64,000 bases of DNA, taken from assembly GCF_037038585.1 (NCBI RefSeq), contig NC_092526.1, positions 40,311,501 through 40,375,500 of the forward strand, in the 5' to 3' direction. The notes below the pieces were generated by a model. That model was given only the letters and a program-made list of their open reading frames with translations. It searched no databases and was not told the DNA's origin. Positions 31,320-45,908 of this stretch are shown here, piece after piece. This DNA is from Patagioenas fasciata (lineage: Eukaryota; Chordata; Aves; Columbiformes; Columbidae). The translations under genes were made by a program, and so were the position numbers. The number at the start of each line of letters is the position of its first letter. Position 1 is the stretch's first letter.

Positions 31320-31580
31320 TTGTTTCCTTCGGGTGCTGGCTGGGGAAAGGGGCTCTGGGGGCAGAGTCAGGGCAGGGTGTCGCAGGCGGAGCGCACAAGC
31401 CAGTGTTGTTAGCCTAGGGCTCCCCTCTGCTGTCGCTGCCCACCAGCTCCACGGGATTGCCAACAGTTCCTGACGGTGTTCACTTCATCCCTGGTGGGCT
31501 CTGCTCGAGCCCGGTCTGCTGGCGTGGGACATTGCGGCGGTGGGGGCAGCTCGGAATAGCTGGGGGGTCAGGACTCTGCG
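31320..31580. other. Local GC/CpG-rich patch
   Basis: GC content rises sharply compared with its AT-rich flanks, and there are several CpGs (for example near 31380-31400 and 31500-31550). No promoter motif set or exon could be assigned. Confidence 0.35.
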
Positions 31581-34500
31581 AGCCTTCAAACACGCACCAT
31601 TTTGTGTTCTGAGGGTCCGTTATGCTTTTAAAGCTTGGGAAGGTAGAGCTGAAAGCCGTGGTAATTATTTTCAAACTGCTTAGTCGTGCTTGACTTTGTC
31701 CCAAACAAATCTGAATCTTGAACTTTTTCTTAATGAGATTGAATTTGAATTTTGATCCTTGTTTTTTGAGTTTATCTGAGTTGGGCATTGGTAGACATGC
31801 GGAGAGTTACTTCACTAGGCATCAGTGCAAGTCTGCCAAATCCAGCAGGATCTACGTATCTATATAAAGTCAAAATAAATGTCTGCACAGTCCCCCTTGG
31901 ACTGAGGCTTGTGATTTGCCTTGATATGAAATCCCTATCCTCTAACCTGGAAAGCTTGCAGCTGAAAAAGTAATGGTATTTAATAGTAGACCAAGGCTTG
32001 ATTTCAATGGAAGCATTGTCTGAGTGGGGACATCAGAGCTCGGTTCCAGAGCACCAATAAAAAAAATAAAATAGCCTTTTTATTTATTGGGCTCTCAGAC
32101 TTGAAGACTTCCAGGTGCCTATTAGTCTAAGCGCTTGTCTGTACAGGAAAGTTAGTGTGCAATATGTTGGAATATGAATTTACAGTGCACCAACTCCTCT
32201 GTGCCCCCCCTGTGTTGGGATATTTTTAGCAGGCAGTAATGGTGCCTTTCTCTGTGGCAGTTCATTCAGCTTGGAAAGCAAAGTAAATCACATTCTGCTC
32301 AGTGCCTAGGGGGTGAGTGAGTGCCAAACAGCCAGTGCCCTCTGAACTCGGACCCAAACCGCCTCCTCTCAACCAGCACTAAGGGTGATGATGAGTACGA
32401 TTCTGCCTTTGTCCATGAAGATGACACATGTGATTCTGCTTACTTTTTTGGAAGAGAGGGAAATAGTATGTTTTCAAAAGTCCCTGTGTTTCACTTCTCA
32501 ATACAGCTTCGGTTATGTAGCGCTTCAGATCAGGGAGTTTCACATGACTCTGCTTTGAGAGTTATTTTCATTAATATTTTACAGCTGACGCTTACTAAAA
32601 TACTACGTACTTGAGCCTGGCCAACAGGTTTGTATGGCTTTTTAGTGCCTTGGATTGAGGTTTACGAACCTTCCCTTTTTTTCCTTGGTTAGTTCTGAGC
32701 TCAGATCCATTCAAACAAATGCTTCTGCTGGGATATATGGGAGAGGTGGTGTGGCATCGGTGAGAAGCTAAAGAAGGAATAAGGCTGGGAGGGCATGTGG
32801 GTATTGCTCTGTGGTTTTGTTTGGGTTTTTTTTGTGACAGTGCAGATGTTTGCCATGTTTTGAAATTGTGAACCAAAGGTGTAAGATACCCAGACAACCC
32901 TCAGTATGCTCAGGATCCTTGTAATGAGAATTTGGACAAAGAAACCTGACTGTTGGAGAAACTTTGAAGGATGGAGTGGTGTTTGTTTTTTCTTTTAACC
33001 TGGAAAAGTGCAGCAACGGCTCAAGTTGGTATCTGTTGTGGGGGCAACAGGGAACCAAAGTCTTGTGCTAATTCATTCTAATCCATACACAATCTATTGA
33101 CCCTACTAAGAAAATTCCTTCACCCTTATTGCTCTGAAAATGTACCAGCTTGCATATAAAATAGGAACTTATTGTGAATCTTGTACCTTTCACGGAATTA
33201 AATTTACCTTGCTGTTCTCCTTCAGGTATCCATGGTATGTCACAGGAATGCAGCAGGGAACCCAAGTCTGATTTTATCTTGCATTAATCTGAAGCTTCCA
33301 GAGGGACAGTCCTGACTTTGTGGCTCTCGAAATTCACCAGCAGTGCTCATGTTTCCTAGAGGAAAAATGAGGGATAAATGAGCTATAGGTCCATGCACCC
33401 GACAAATGGTGCCACAGGAATAAGATTAAATTTCACACAACTGAATTTTAACTAGCTCATTTCCCGAGAAGGATCTACTTTGTCTGGTTCTGCTTTTCTG
33501 TGTGGTAAAAAAAAACCCCAAACAAACAACAAAAAAACCCCAAACCACAAGCACATTAATGCTAAAGTGAATTATTGTATTTTTCCCAACTCTATTGTTA
33601 AGCAAGTGGGAATTATTCTAACCAGCTGGAGAACTAAAGCAGACTGAAAGCAGCATTGCTGCTCTGTGCTGTGTGTCCACAGAGACTTTGCAATGTGATT
33701 GGAAGGTGGGGATGCTCTGGGGGTCCAGACGCACTGTCCATCGCTGGGGGTTCCTCCTTCATCCCAGCACCATGAGACGCAACGTGGCTGGATATCAACC
33801 ACAGTGAGTTGTCTAAGGGTAGGACTGTGGTGAACCAGCCGGCTCTGGTTATTGCTGGGGTGGTTTGTAAACATGCAGGTTTGCAGCTAGGGCAGATCAG
33901 AAAAAAAAACAACCCTCAACAATATGTTCTTTATTTCAGTCGGAAGACTCTCATCAAGGTCAAGTTTTGCCTTGACCAGCCAATGTAGCGTCCACAGCTC
34001 ATCGCTGCCTGCGGTGTTTGTAAAGCTGTGCTATGCACTGACATCACGGAATACTGGAGCTCCTCATCTCCGGTGTTGTAACTGTGGAGAGGACCGACCT
34101 AAACCAAGCGTCTGTCCCTCACACAAGGACAGCGTAGCTGCGACACAACCTGGAGCATCAGTGGTGTTGGGTTACCCTGTCCTCTGTCCAAAGGAATTGA
34201 CGCCCTGCTGAACTTTTGGCTGTGGGAAGGGAAGAATATTTGACCTGAAGTGACTTGCACAACACCCAAGAGGGAGCCTGCCAGGCCGGGCCTTCCCAGC
34301 AGCCTGGCTGCTGATCACAGCCACTAGACCATGCGTCTCTGTCCATTCATGCTGAATGAATTCTCAGACTGTGCTCCATTTCCTCCCTTGAATAATAACC
34401 CTTAATGAAAAGGAACATGAGAAAACAAAGTAATGACAGATAGCACCGAGAAAACATTGGAAAGTGAAGAAAGAAATGTCTGGGAGTAAAATCAATGCTG

Positions 34501-37500
34501 ATATTCCCATGTTAATGATTCAAGAGCTTTCTGACTGCTGTAGAAGCAGAAGTGATAGTTGCTGCAGTCTACAGAGATCTGGGCAGCGCAGGGAAGATTT
34601 CAAAATGGAGCAGTGATGTTCCCCATGCTTGTTCTCAGAGGATGCCTCCAGCTCCCTCCTACACGGTGTGGGGTGGTCTGCGTGGTGCAAAATGCCCCTT
34701 TGCACGTTTAAGCCTGTAGTTAATTAACCTGAAATCCTTCCTACCTGGACTGACTGGTTAAGAAAACCTAATAAATTACTGAGACACTGATCTCAAAGAA
34801 AACAGGCAAAACTCCCAATTACATCAGCAGGTTTTTCTGTGCCAGGATTGCATGAACATGCCCTTAGTATCTTCTTAAACTCCGTGTCTGCTGTTCTTTT
34901 CATCCAAGCGTGAATACCAGCACTTCTAGGAGCCCTTAAATCCCTTTTTTCCTTTAGCTTGTGTTTTGTTGTAAGTGCATTCACCCCCCCCTGCTCCCTC
35001 CTCTGTTTTGAGGTCAGTCACCTGTGACAGATACTACGTTCTAGCTGGTATGTGCCACTAACCACTTCTGATTTTAGACAGCATGGTTTTAATTAGCGCT
35101 CTTCCTCTCCTCTGGCTGCCTAACAGAGTTGGCCTCAGGTGGAATTTTTTAATTGTGCTATTGCTATCTGTTACACAAGCTGGAGTTCTGCTTCACACAG
35201 TAAATTGGAGACAAAAATGAGACTTTTTTGCAGCAGAATTCACAGGACTGCTGGTCAAAACTTCTTAAAGTTGTATGCACGGTCGTAATGTGCACAGGGA
35301 GATACTGGCCTTCTTGTACATTTGTCTGATTTCTCTACGTGTTTTATTATTTCTGGAATTATTGGCTGCCATGTTTGCAGGTGGTGGTGCCGGAGTCTCC
35401 TCTTCCTGCTGCTTCTTTGGAAACTGCTTTCCTGAGCACAGGTCTTCCCTTCACTTTGCTCCCTGGCAGCCGTCCTCATGTTTGACTGACCTTTGACTAA
35501 GTGAACAGGTTTGCTGCTTTCTCAGAAGATTTTTGTTGCTTTATGATTATTTTTTTTCCCTGGTTCGCTGAACTTGATTTACAAAGGGGTAAGCTGTTTC
35601 CCTCCTTTTTAGGCCAGGGACAAACTACCAGGGCACAGAAGGATGATTTTTCCCTTAGAAGTAAAGTTAGGAGCTTGACTGAAAACAGCGCTGGGCCCCG
35701 AGGCAGCAATGACAGGAGACCTGGCTGCTGGTTCCTTTGCTGGGACGAACTGGGAAAACACTGCAACCGTCCACAACTTCATGGGCATTTTCCTGGGTGT
35801 ATCTCCTGGGTGGGTTTTTCTGGGTTCATTTGCTTTTTATGGGTTTTTTGTTTGTTTGTATGTTTTTTTAACCTAAGGCCTTGCTCTAAGCTATTCAAAT
35901 ACACTCTGGGAAAAGCTATCTCTAGTTTGAATATACCGGCCTCTTATCTATACAACCCCCAGAATCGCCTATCTCCAAGGCAGCGGTTTCCAAGATTTGG
36001 GTGGGTTTCTGTGAAGATAAATCATATCAGACCCATGACCTTTATCCTTGGTGCTATTTAAATAGCTTAAATATCTATTGACTTCGTGCCTTGTGATTTC
36101 AGTTGCTGAAAAGTGAACACTAAAGAAAGGAAGAGTTGACCTCATGGCGTATCAGATTGACCATATCTTTGTTTATAGAGCTCTGCAAATACAGATGGCA
36201 TTTTTCCAACAAATTCTGCCCCCAGCGCTACTGTATTGTGGCTGGATACTTTTGAGAAGGAATCTGCGCATCCATATGGAACTGAGCAACAGAAAAGAGA
36301 ATAGTGTCTATCGTAGATGCTGAAGTCGTTCAGGGAAAGACGAAGATAAAAGCCAAACAACTGGGAACCTTCTTTGTCTGCAAACCAATGTTCCCTAGTG
36401 GTTTCAGAACATTCTTTAAATCATTTGCCTGTGTAATTTTGCATCTTTGTGGGGATTTTCTGTTGGAAGAGAGGATGGAGATACAACTGATCGAGTCAGG
36501 AAGGTGTAAGCCAGAGCACCACAGTCAGTATGTTTAATAAATAAATGTATTTGCATTTCCCACTTAAAGGGCATTGGATTCAACCTATCACAGAAAACTA
36601 CAGCGCAGTGCATGGGACTCCGTGTCTTCTGTATTTACAAAAAGGATCCACTCCCATGGAGCTCCGCTTGGGAATAATCTAATCAAAACAAAGCCCTGGT
36701 TTTATACCTTAAAGAGCTGTGGAAAAATATTTAATGTAAGGCAGTGTGACGCAATGCCTGCTTGAGTTCGGAGACGGTGTGAAAGGATAACCATAGGCCT
36801 GCAGAACTTGCTCCCAACACGGAGGCGTTAACTCTGGCCTGTGTACCAGGCTGCTCAGAGATCAGAAACACCCGGAGCAGCACCAGCCCGGGGCTGTGGC
36901 TCAGTGGGCATTTCTTTGGACTCTGTTTGCCCATGAGAACATTAACCATGTGTTTAGATCACGTAAACCGGGTTTAGCGTTGCTCTTTGCATGTTGAAAG
37001 TGCCAAAGATTATTGTTCTGGTGGCAGATGCAGCTCTGCAGCTGCGTGATAGTGTGATGGGATTGTGGGAGGACACACGGTGCAGGAAGAGGCTCAGTTG
37101 GCGTCCCCACTCATCTGCATTCACATCAAACTGTATCTTTGGAGGTTTCTGACTGTCAGCTCAGACGCTGCTTCTGCAGTCAGATCTATGAGAGGATACT
37201 CCTGTTTATGGAAGCTTTGGTGTGTCCTCTGACTGTAAGATCCCTTGCATAAGGTCTTTAGTTATCTTCCTCTCAGCATAGGGGAGGTTGCTAATGTTAA
37301 ACAAAAGGTAACGTATAATCTAGCCTTTCTAACATAGAAAGCCTTGAGCTAGCAAAGCTTTAGTTTGGAGACAAAGCACTGGGGTATTGCATCTTCCCAA
37401 CTTTGATATGTTTGTCTGTGATCATTCTACATCTTTATCTGAGCGTTCAGATAAAGCTGATAAAGAGCAGCTGTCTGTGAAGGAGCCCATTTCTACCTGG

Positions 37501-40500
37501 CTGCAAACACCACCGTCTGCTCAGGACACAGGCAGTGAACAGGAGATTTCTTAAATATAATCTCTTATGTCATGAGAGCTGGTTTGTGCTGGTTGCTCTG
37601 CTGTTGGGAAAAGTGTCATCCAGCCCACTAGGTGCTGGAAAATTCAATCAGCTGTGGGGTGTGTGTTGGTTTCGCTCTTTCGTTTTTTACATCCGAAAGC
37701 TTCCCTTTTCTTGAGTTGGCAAATTGTGTCATAAAGGTAAATGACAACACACATAAATGATACACGTGAAAACCAAACATATTGTCTCTGTATTTCTCAA
37801 TTTCTGAGGTTCCCCTTTCTTCTGGACAGCTGCTGCCAAAGACCAGAGAGTTCTGTGGAGGTGACAAGAAGAATTTCAGAGCCATGGCCTACAATGGATG
37901 ATATTTAATATCTGAAATATTTTAAAAAACAGTTCTCATAACTGCAAATATTAAAAGTGAACTCCTGAATGTGGCTTGGTAGCCAGTTCTTTTCCTGGTT
38001 GCGTAATGTTGCTGTGAACCATTAACTGCGATTTTTCAGGGCAGAGGCGGCTGCGTTGCACTTGTGAGGTGGTCCCATCTATAATTTGCTTTTATAGCTC
38101 AGAGTTTGTTTTTTGCCAATGTTTTTAAAGTGCTCTGAATTAAATGGCACAGAAATGCGTGTTACGGTGACGTCTGTTCCCCCGAGAGCTGGTGCAACCG
38201 GAGAAGCTGTCCCACCGGAACCCACCAACACAGCCCACGGCCCTGGGGAACACCGGAGGTTGGTTGTGTTTCTATACCACTGTTTGCATCACAGCTCTGC
38301 TTTTACAGCAGCAGGAAAGGTCTCCAAGTCCTGTCGGTCTCTGAAGTAGTGGATTTTGGGTGCTGTTTCAAGGCCCGGGGTGACCATGGAGATGGAGCTG
38401 CAGGAGAAGGAAAGCGTTCAGCTGGTACGCTAAGCCTCTGTTGTGCTGACAAGAAAATGACAAAAGTTTCAGGCTTTCTGCCGTATCTTACCCTATGCAT
38501 AGCCTATCCTTTTAATATTTATCCATCATACTGCTTTTTGATCCTGCTTTACCTTATTAAGCTTTTCCAAGATGTTTTGTTTTGTTTTGTTTTTATCACA
38601 GTTATTTCTATAGATTTCCTTTCCAAAGTTGTTATCTTGGGTTAATATAAACCAACTTGAAAAGATAACGTCTCTCCTTTTTATTTTTAAAGGTACTGTG
38701 TACGACTGTGGTACTAGAAAAGAATTAGCGTGAATACCATAGGAGCTGGTTTGGGTTATAGATTGTGGGGGTTATGAGCAGATTGTGATGCGATGGCTTG
38801 CAGACTGCAGAGAAGCACCTGTCCTGTTGCTTACATGTACTAATCCTCGCTGTTTATCATGATGGTTTGAAAGAAGGTTAACAGTAAATCACAGCACGAT
38901 TTGGAAGCCTGGTTTGTTGGGATTGACTCCGTGTAAACCGGGCCCAGGGCTGGAGCAGCACTGGGCTGTGGGAAGCTCTTGGAGTGCAAGGGGTAGCTGG
39001 GGTATCGCTGCCTGGCTTTTGTGAGCCTGGAGCTCAGCTCAGCTTCCCCTGCGTCCTGGAATGCAGCTGCAGGGGTGTTTGGGCTCTGCGCTAACTCCTT
39101 CCCATACCTTCTTTTGAATAGTCCATCTCCTGCCTTTCCCAGCCAGTCATAAAACCCTTCCTAACATTTATTCTACTTTTAAGAGCTAGTGAGGGCATGG
39201 CAGTTGATAACAGAGCCAACACCCTCCCATAAAAATGCACTTCTAAGCAGTGAAATATTCCTAAAAATTCCTTTTTGGGCATTTTCAAGTTGATTGTGGG
39301 GGTTTGAGTTTTGTTTTGGTCTCTTTCTCAGCTAGCTATCCCTCATATCACAATACTGGCTGAGGGGCTGTTTGCGTATTTCTGTGACTGTTTAAAAACA
39401 GGTCTGAGACTTTGGGGATGGAATAACAACCCAGCTCGCTTGAGTCTTGACCTATTTAAAGGACAGGAAAAGGCCTGAGACCCACTCTTGGAAGACAAGG
39501 CTCCTTCAGGTCTTTGGCCCTGCCTTCTTCATAAAACCAGGGCTAAGTCTGACTCTCCAGAGATGAGATGCATAGTCAAGGGTGCTCAGTTTGACCTGGT
39601 TGTCACAATTGTTTTGTAACAAAAGTAGATATTGATGTTGTAATTCATCTATCAGTTGTAACAGAATGAGATTTGCTGCTTTAATCTTAACTGAGAGAGG
39701 CTCAGTTTCTGTTTATTACCCAGCTTTCCAGTCGCTTGCTATCAATAATGCAAAGAATTTGAGAATCTTGTAGTAAGCTTCTTCCTTCTTTCACAGCTCG
39801 TAACCTGGAAGGACTAATACAGATTTTAAAATCAAGATAAAGTCATCTTTGAGGGCAACGAGGGAAGCACCAGAATAAGGGTAAGGCAGAAGTAGCCAAC
39901 TGCGCTGCCTCTGGCCACAGCCTTCTTGCTTGGGGCCTGCAACACCCCCCCCACCCACTCACCATTCGTCGGGTGATTATTTTCTTCTGGAATTTGACCT
40001 TTAAATTAAAATCAAAATGGTTTTGATTTCTTGTGGGGACACCACAAATATGGAGGAGTGTAAACTGTAGCACTGACAAATCTCAGTGTCTGCAGAAGCT
40101 GAAACGAGAGCAGGGTGGGGAAAAGGGCGCTCTCCTGCTTCATTAATTCCTTATTTTGTGTGGCACATGGGCCCAGGTTGCTGAGAATCCAAACTGAGCC
40201 CAGAGGGAAAGGAGAGAGACTGCTTTGGAGCAGGAAAGCACCAGAGGTTATCAATGATGTGTATTGGGAAGGGCTGGAGGGTGCCAGGGTGCCCTGGCAG
40301 CAGTATATCTGCAGGATGCTTGGGGTTCCTGAGATATTTTATGAATGAAAGGTGCTCATGACAGGCATGCGAGCTGAAATAGGCAGTGCTAATGGAGCGG
40401 CTGACAATCTCCTTATCTCCCCCAGTAAATCTGCCGCTGAAGATAAATGTTTAATAACATTCCCATTTGGTTGTACTTGTTAAAGGCAGACGAACTAATG

Positions 40501-43500
40501 ACCCGTAATCCAGCAGATCCATTTGCAGTGAGCGGCGCTGAGGATTCCAGCTTGTGTCGCTGATTTACAGGATGCCTGCTCCATATACTGCCTGCTCTTG
40601 CCCACTGCTCAAGCCAAATGATTTACCTGGCACTGAAACCATCCCACCTTTCGGGTGCAGAAGGGCAACGATTTCTCCGTATGTGTGAAAATTAATCAAA
40701 ATCTCACGTGCCCTTGGGAATCATTATATCTGTGAGAAAGACAGAAATACAGGATGTAGCTTTGTTCTGGTTTGGCCAGTGAACTGATGTGTGTGGTGGT
40801 GGCTGCGTACACAAACTCTTGGTGCAAATACGTGTCTGCAATTCCCTTTGATCGCTGATATTGTGCACTCAAGTAGCTTTTTCCTGCAAACATTAAAGAA
40901 AGGTGGAAATGTGGCCAAAGCAAATCTGCCTCACACTCCAAACAAATACCCATGGCATTCTCTGTTTGGGAAAGTGAGCTCTCCGAATCCCGTCTGGTTT
41001 AAGGAACGCGGTGACCTGACCAAAGGGACCTGCTGCAACAAAAAATATATGCAGAAATAAACAAGCCCCCCTCCCTTCTGCTGTTGCTCCATGATTTGCT
41101 TTGTTAGAAAGTTCTGCAGTTTGGAGTATGATAATTGAAGTGGGTGGAACTGTGTGGGGACAGAAATAACTACTTTTGTGAGTTACTTTGCTTAAAACTC
41201 TTTCTTTTTCATGCTTTGCTCCTGAGTTTGAGGTGGTTTTTTGCCAACTTGGATGTGAGGCTTTGTTTTTGCATCTCTTTCATACACCAAATGTGTATAC
41301 AACGTCGATCCTGATAGCCCAGCTTGTGCTCTTGCCGGTAACACTTTACAGAGGATCTCAACTGAACAGTGACCCACAGGAATAATCTTCTCACTGTTAC
41401 TAAATGGGCTTTAATTAGTAAATGGTGAGGCCAAGTGAGGCCTTGGGGAAGGGCACAGCACAACAGGGAGAGCAGCAAGATTCCCTCCCAGCCTGAGAAC
41501 TCTGTGCTCTGCTCCACATGAGAATGGCTGATGGATCAGAAGGTTTGCAGCAAAACCGAGGTCTTTTGAATGTTTGATTTCTAAAGGTTCATTATATATT
41601 TTTTTTTAAATTGCAAGTGTGTAAAGCAAGCCCAAGGCAAGGAAGTAGCCTAAATAGAGACTATTGATGCTCTGTCCGCTTTTTTATCCTCCCCGGTAAA
41701 TTAGACTAGTTTCCGTCTTCTAACCCCTGTGTAAGATCACGCACACCTTCCAGTGTGAACATTCCTGTTTTAACCTCTGTTTTCCTGCCCACTGTCCTTC
41801 ATTTCTCCTTCTGTTTAATGTGACTAGATGCTGATCCACAAGTTTTATTAGAAAAAACCCTGCTTCCTCAGATGATAGCAAGTGGTTGTTGCATCCCGTG
41901 TTTTCAGGACTGTCTATTATTGCAAGTTCACTGAAAATCTCCATTTTCTCCTGGAGGTGACAAGGTAGGGCTTAATCTGGATATCTGTGCAAACCACCAG
42001 GGGCTGGATGTGGGGGGAATGACCAGAGTGTTCTAGAAACAAAATAGGTCTGAGTTTCTGCAGGGGAAAAGTTGTAGGGAGAAGCTGTTCCTCTTATTAG
42101 ACTTACCGGGAGCAGGGAAAATAGATCAACTGTGGGCTTGCAAACCCTTCTCCAGGTCTGCTAATTACCCACCCACTTAATGCAAGATGTGCTTATGTTT
42201 TCTCATAAATGCTTTGTGTATTACTTCACACCGAATGTTATAGGACGTGCTGGTACTTTATTACTTGTTTCTTCAGTCAAAGAGGTTTCATGTGAATATT
42301 TGTGAAGATTGGCCCCGGTTTCAAAAGGTAATTCAGAGTCTCCTGCAATGAAATTGAGAGCATCTTAATCAGGATCTATATAGTTTTCTCTGTATCTCTG
42401 CTTATAGAGTGAGTTTTAATAGCATTATTGTTTAACAAACAAACCAACCCCAAACCAACCAACGGAAAATCCCAAACCCAAAGCACAGTGCACACCGGAG
42501 TTCAAATCAAATCCTGCACATCACATACTCCTGCAGAAATGACTCAAAACCCCAGATGGCCCATTTTCATGTGACATTCCCCAGGCCAGGGCTTCCCCCT
42601 TTCCTCCGAGACCTGCTGGCTTCTCAGATTCTTGCACAGCCTCATTTGCTGCATCTTGGGTGATCACCTTCAAGTGCTGTTGTGTAACTCAGGGATTGCT
42701 TGTGAACTTGGTGTGTGGTTTTAGCTCCTGACTGAAGAATTGCTCCCCAAAGCCATTCGGACTTCCACGGAGGAACAGGATGATGTGGGTTGTTTCTTTA
42801 TAACGCAGAATTAAAAGAACATCAACTACAGTTTTGTGGCTTTTCAAGTATCTATACCTTTTCTGCAATCTGCTAACATGAATAGGAAATGCAAAATGAT
42901 CACAGAAGAAGGCTGTTCTAATTATAACCCTGTTTTTATCTGTTTAAAGAACTGTGCTAGTCACCTTGAAATTTCGCTCCAGAGATGGCTGCTAAAAATT
43001 TCATGTACTTTTGCTCTAAAATACTAAAGGGCCCTGCAACTGATTGTGCTATAACAATTAATATAAAGGCTTTGTCTTATATGTGGTACAACGAGGAAAT
43101 TCTTGTTATTCTTTTAGAGCATTTACATTTTTGCAGTGAGAGGGCAACGTGGTGTCTGTGACCTGATGACTCTTACTTGTTTTTCAAAAAAACCTTCCTA
43201 AATCCCGTGTGAATCTCTTCGCTAGAGTGGAAAATAACCCCACAACCCTCCGCAGTTCTTCAGTAGAGTCTGTTCCTGGATACTTAACTGTGAGTAAAAT
43301 TGGAAAGGCTTTCTTATTCCAGCTTGGAGGAACATCTTTGCTCAGGCTGACTAACCCGCACGCCAGTTGTGTTAAACCGCTAACTCCAGCTTGGTCTGGT
43401 TCTCCTTGACAAATGCATTAGGATATTGTATTTTTTCCCCTCACTTGCAATATTGATATGAATGTTAATAGTCAACATCACTGTTTTTGATGTAGCACAA

Positions 43501-45550
43501 CGTAAAGATTTGATTCCTTTCTACCTTATATAAAATCACTGAACTCTAAGAATGTTATTGAAGGCATGATCTCAGGGATGGGTGTCATCCCGAAAAGTTA
43601 AGGGATGCAGTGTCTGAGGGCAGAAAGTGTTCTCTGTCTGCTCTCCTTATCTTCTAACATGTGGCTCTTTCATTTTTAAGGAGTTTGTCACTAGTGGAAA
43701 CATTTTTTGCTTTCACAGGTGTCTTTGAATCCTGCAGGAACTGAGTGATTCCGGCTGCAGAACGGAGCACGGGAAGCCCCGTGCTGAGGACTCGCTGTCC
43801 ATGCTGAACCGACGAGCTGACCACGGTCCCACGGGGCTGAGATCTGCCAAAAAACACACAACAGGGTCAACTGGGCTGGGGGAACATCCCAGCACAGGGT
43901 ACAGGACAGGAATGGTGATACACAGACGGTGAGAGAACCCGCTGTGCTTGGAGTCTCCTCTGAAGCGCAGGTGAAGGAGGAGCCGGACGGCACAGAGTGG
44001 GCCCTTGTGTGCGGGAACAAGCTGCTTGGGTGAAGAAAGAGCTTCGGAACGGCAGGTGTGTGTGACTGAGGTGTGCGGGGGCATCCCAGGATGTCTGGGT
44101 GTTAGACATGGATATGGCCAGCAGTGTGGTGCAAATGGACTGTGAACACGTGCATTGGGAAGAGAACTCGTTCTCCAGAGATGGCCAGAACAGCTAAACA
44201 AGCTCCATCCCACTCAGAAGTGAGCGTTGGCTGGGCAAATGTTGCTGAAGAGAAGCGCATTTCAAAGAGGAGCAGGTGCAGAGGTAAGCGGAGCTTCAAA
44301 AGGTCTGGGCTTGGTTGGGTTTATCAGTGTGTTTCCCTGTCATGTGCTTGACTTCATCTCTGCTACAGGAGTGGGCTGAGATGCTTTCTCATACTTTGGG
44401 TTTTCACTCTGAATTCCTTTGCTTTAAAGGAGCCTTGTTGCATCCCAAAAAGCACCCTGTGATTAGCTGCTGGTTCGTGGCTTGTATCAAGTGCTAGAGT
44501 TGTGCAGTTACTCTTTGCAAGCAAAGCTGATCCTACACATGCATCAGTTCCCAGACAATACAGAAGAATGTACAGACATCATGTGTGAGTTGTGGAAACG
44601 TGGGCTGCCGCTGCCTGTAGAATTTTGCTTGAGTCATAGCAGAATTAGTAAATGATCTTGTAAGAAACTTGGCTAAAATAGGTGCTCCCTCTGCCAGCTT
44701 TGCACATTGCCCAAGAAGGTAACAGAGAAAAGCTTGTTACACTCTGCCATTTCCCCACTGAGTTTTCCCTGTGTTATCTGGGGGGGGATATGAAGTCTGT
44801 GGACCTGTACATGTGTAACTGGAGGCATAATATGACCTTTGGGACCTTTGCTACTGTGACTGATGCGAGCAAAATGAAAGTCACGGGTGATGTTCAGGTA
44901 CCAGATCAAGTCTGAAAAATGCACAGTTTGAGCAAACATTATTTTTGCTGGCAACTAGCTGCTTTTTTCTTTTTCGACTCTGTGCAAGGGACAGGAGAAC
45001 TTGGTTTCCAGATGGCAAATTCCAAGGCAGCTGTGACACTCATTAGCACACATTGTCCCCAGCCCCTCTGTGCCTGTGCTGTTGGGGACAGGTAAGCTTG
45101 CCAGGCAGATGTGAGCAGAAGTGTCCGAGCAGGAAGGGTTCTCACTTGGTGTGAATAATGTTGACTGGGTCCTGTTCTGCAGTTTTTCAATACTGCCCAA
45201 AATTTGAGAGCTGCCTATATCAACCCAAAATTAATCTTTGCATTGTTTGCAAATCTGGATTGAAGCTGAACAGAACAGGACATCTGAGTTACGGACAGGC
45301 TCCAATAATGACAGACGAACTACTTCATCAGGAACTAGGATGAGGCCACCTAGTGAAGTTCTGTTATAGTACTCTTGAAAACACAAAACCAAGCAGTGTT
45401 AGAACTTTTTTTAGAGAAGATTCTCACATTCTTAGAGGGACTTAATATAATTGTTCACATTGTCATCTGGTAATTCAGAGAATGATGAGGTTGAAAAGGG
45501 TTGGATGATCTGTAGCTTGAAAGTCAATGTGGTTTGATAGGTATTTTCAA
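31581..45550. other. Long gene-poor stretch
   Basis: About 14 kb without a recognised gene, RNA gene or CR1 copy. It contains low-complexity CCAAAC-type tracts (33507-33548 and 42437-42465), short poly-T runs and a CpG cluster at about 43740-43850. One minus-strand block at 35.3-35.4 kb is listed separately. Open frames elsewhere here have no domains and overlap frames on the other strand. Confidence 0.5.
35270..35420 (-). other. Weak candidate exon with charged composition
   Basis: After GACCTGTGCTCAG on the minus strand one frame reads KQFPKKQQEEETPAPPPANM, then NNKTRREIRQMYKKAS, with GTATCT as a possible donor and a TAA soon after. The composition is protein-like, but the acceptor lacks a good pyrimidine tract, and a second frame is open. 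Confidence 0.22.
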
Positions 45551-45908
45551 ATCACAGAATCCCAGAATGCCAGGGGTTGGAAGGGACCTGGAAAGCTCAT
45601 CCAGTGCAATCCCCCCATGGAGCAGGAACACCCAGCTGAGGTTACACAGGAAGGTGTCCAGGTGGGTTTGAATGTCTGCAGAGAAGGAGACTCCACAACC
45701 TCCCTGGGCAGCCTGGGCCAGGCTCTGCCACCCTCACCGGGAAGAAGTCTCTTCTCATGTTTAAGTGGAACCTCCTGTGTTCCAGTTTGAACCCATTGCC
45801 CCTTGTCCTATCACTGGTGGTCACCAAGAAGACCCTGGCTCCACCCCCTTTCCATATTGATAACCATGAGGTCACCCCTCAGTCTCCTCTTCTTCAAGCT
45901 CCAGAGAC
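45551..45908 (-). mobile_element. CR1 LINE 3' fragment, young subfamily
   Basis: A minus-orientation CR1 beginning with ATCACAGAATCCCAGAATG and running to TCAGTCTCCTCTTCTTCAAG. It is very similar to the copies near 22.4 and 60.9 kb, with a short deletion around 45838-45845 relative to them. Confidence 0.9.

Noticed and set aside
43713-44213. 166-codon minus-strand open frame
   Set aside because: Two other minus-strand frames are open over the same GC-rich region, and none resembles a known protein. It looks like chance openness.
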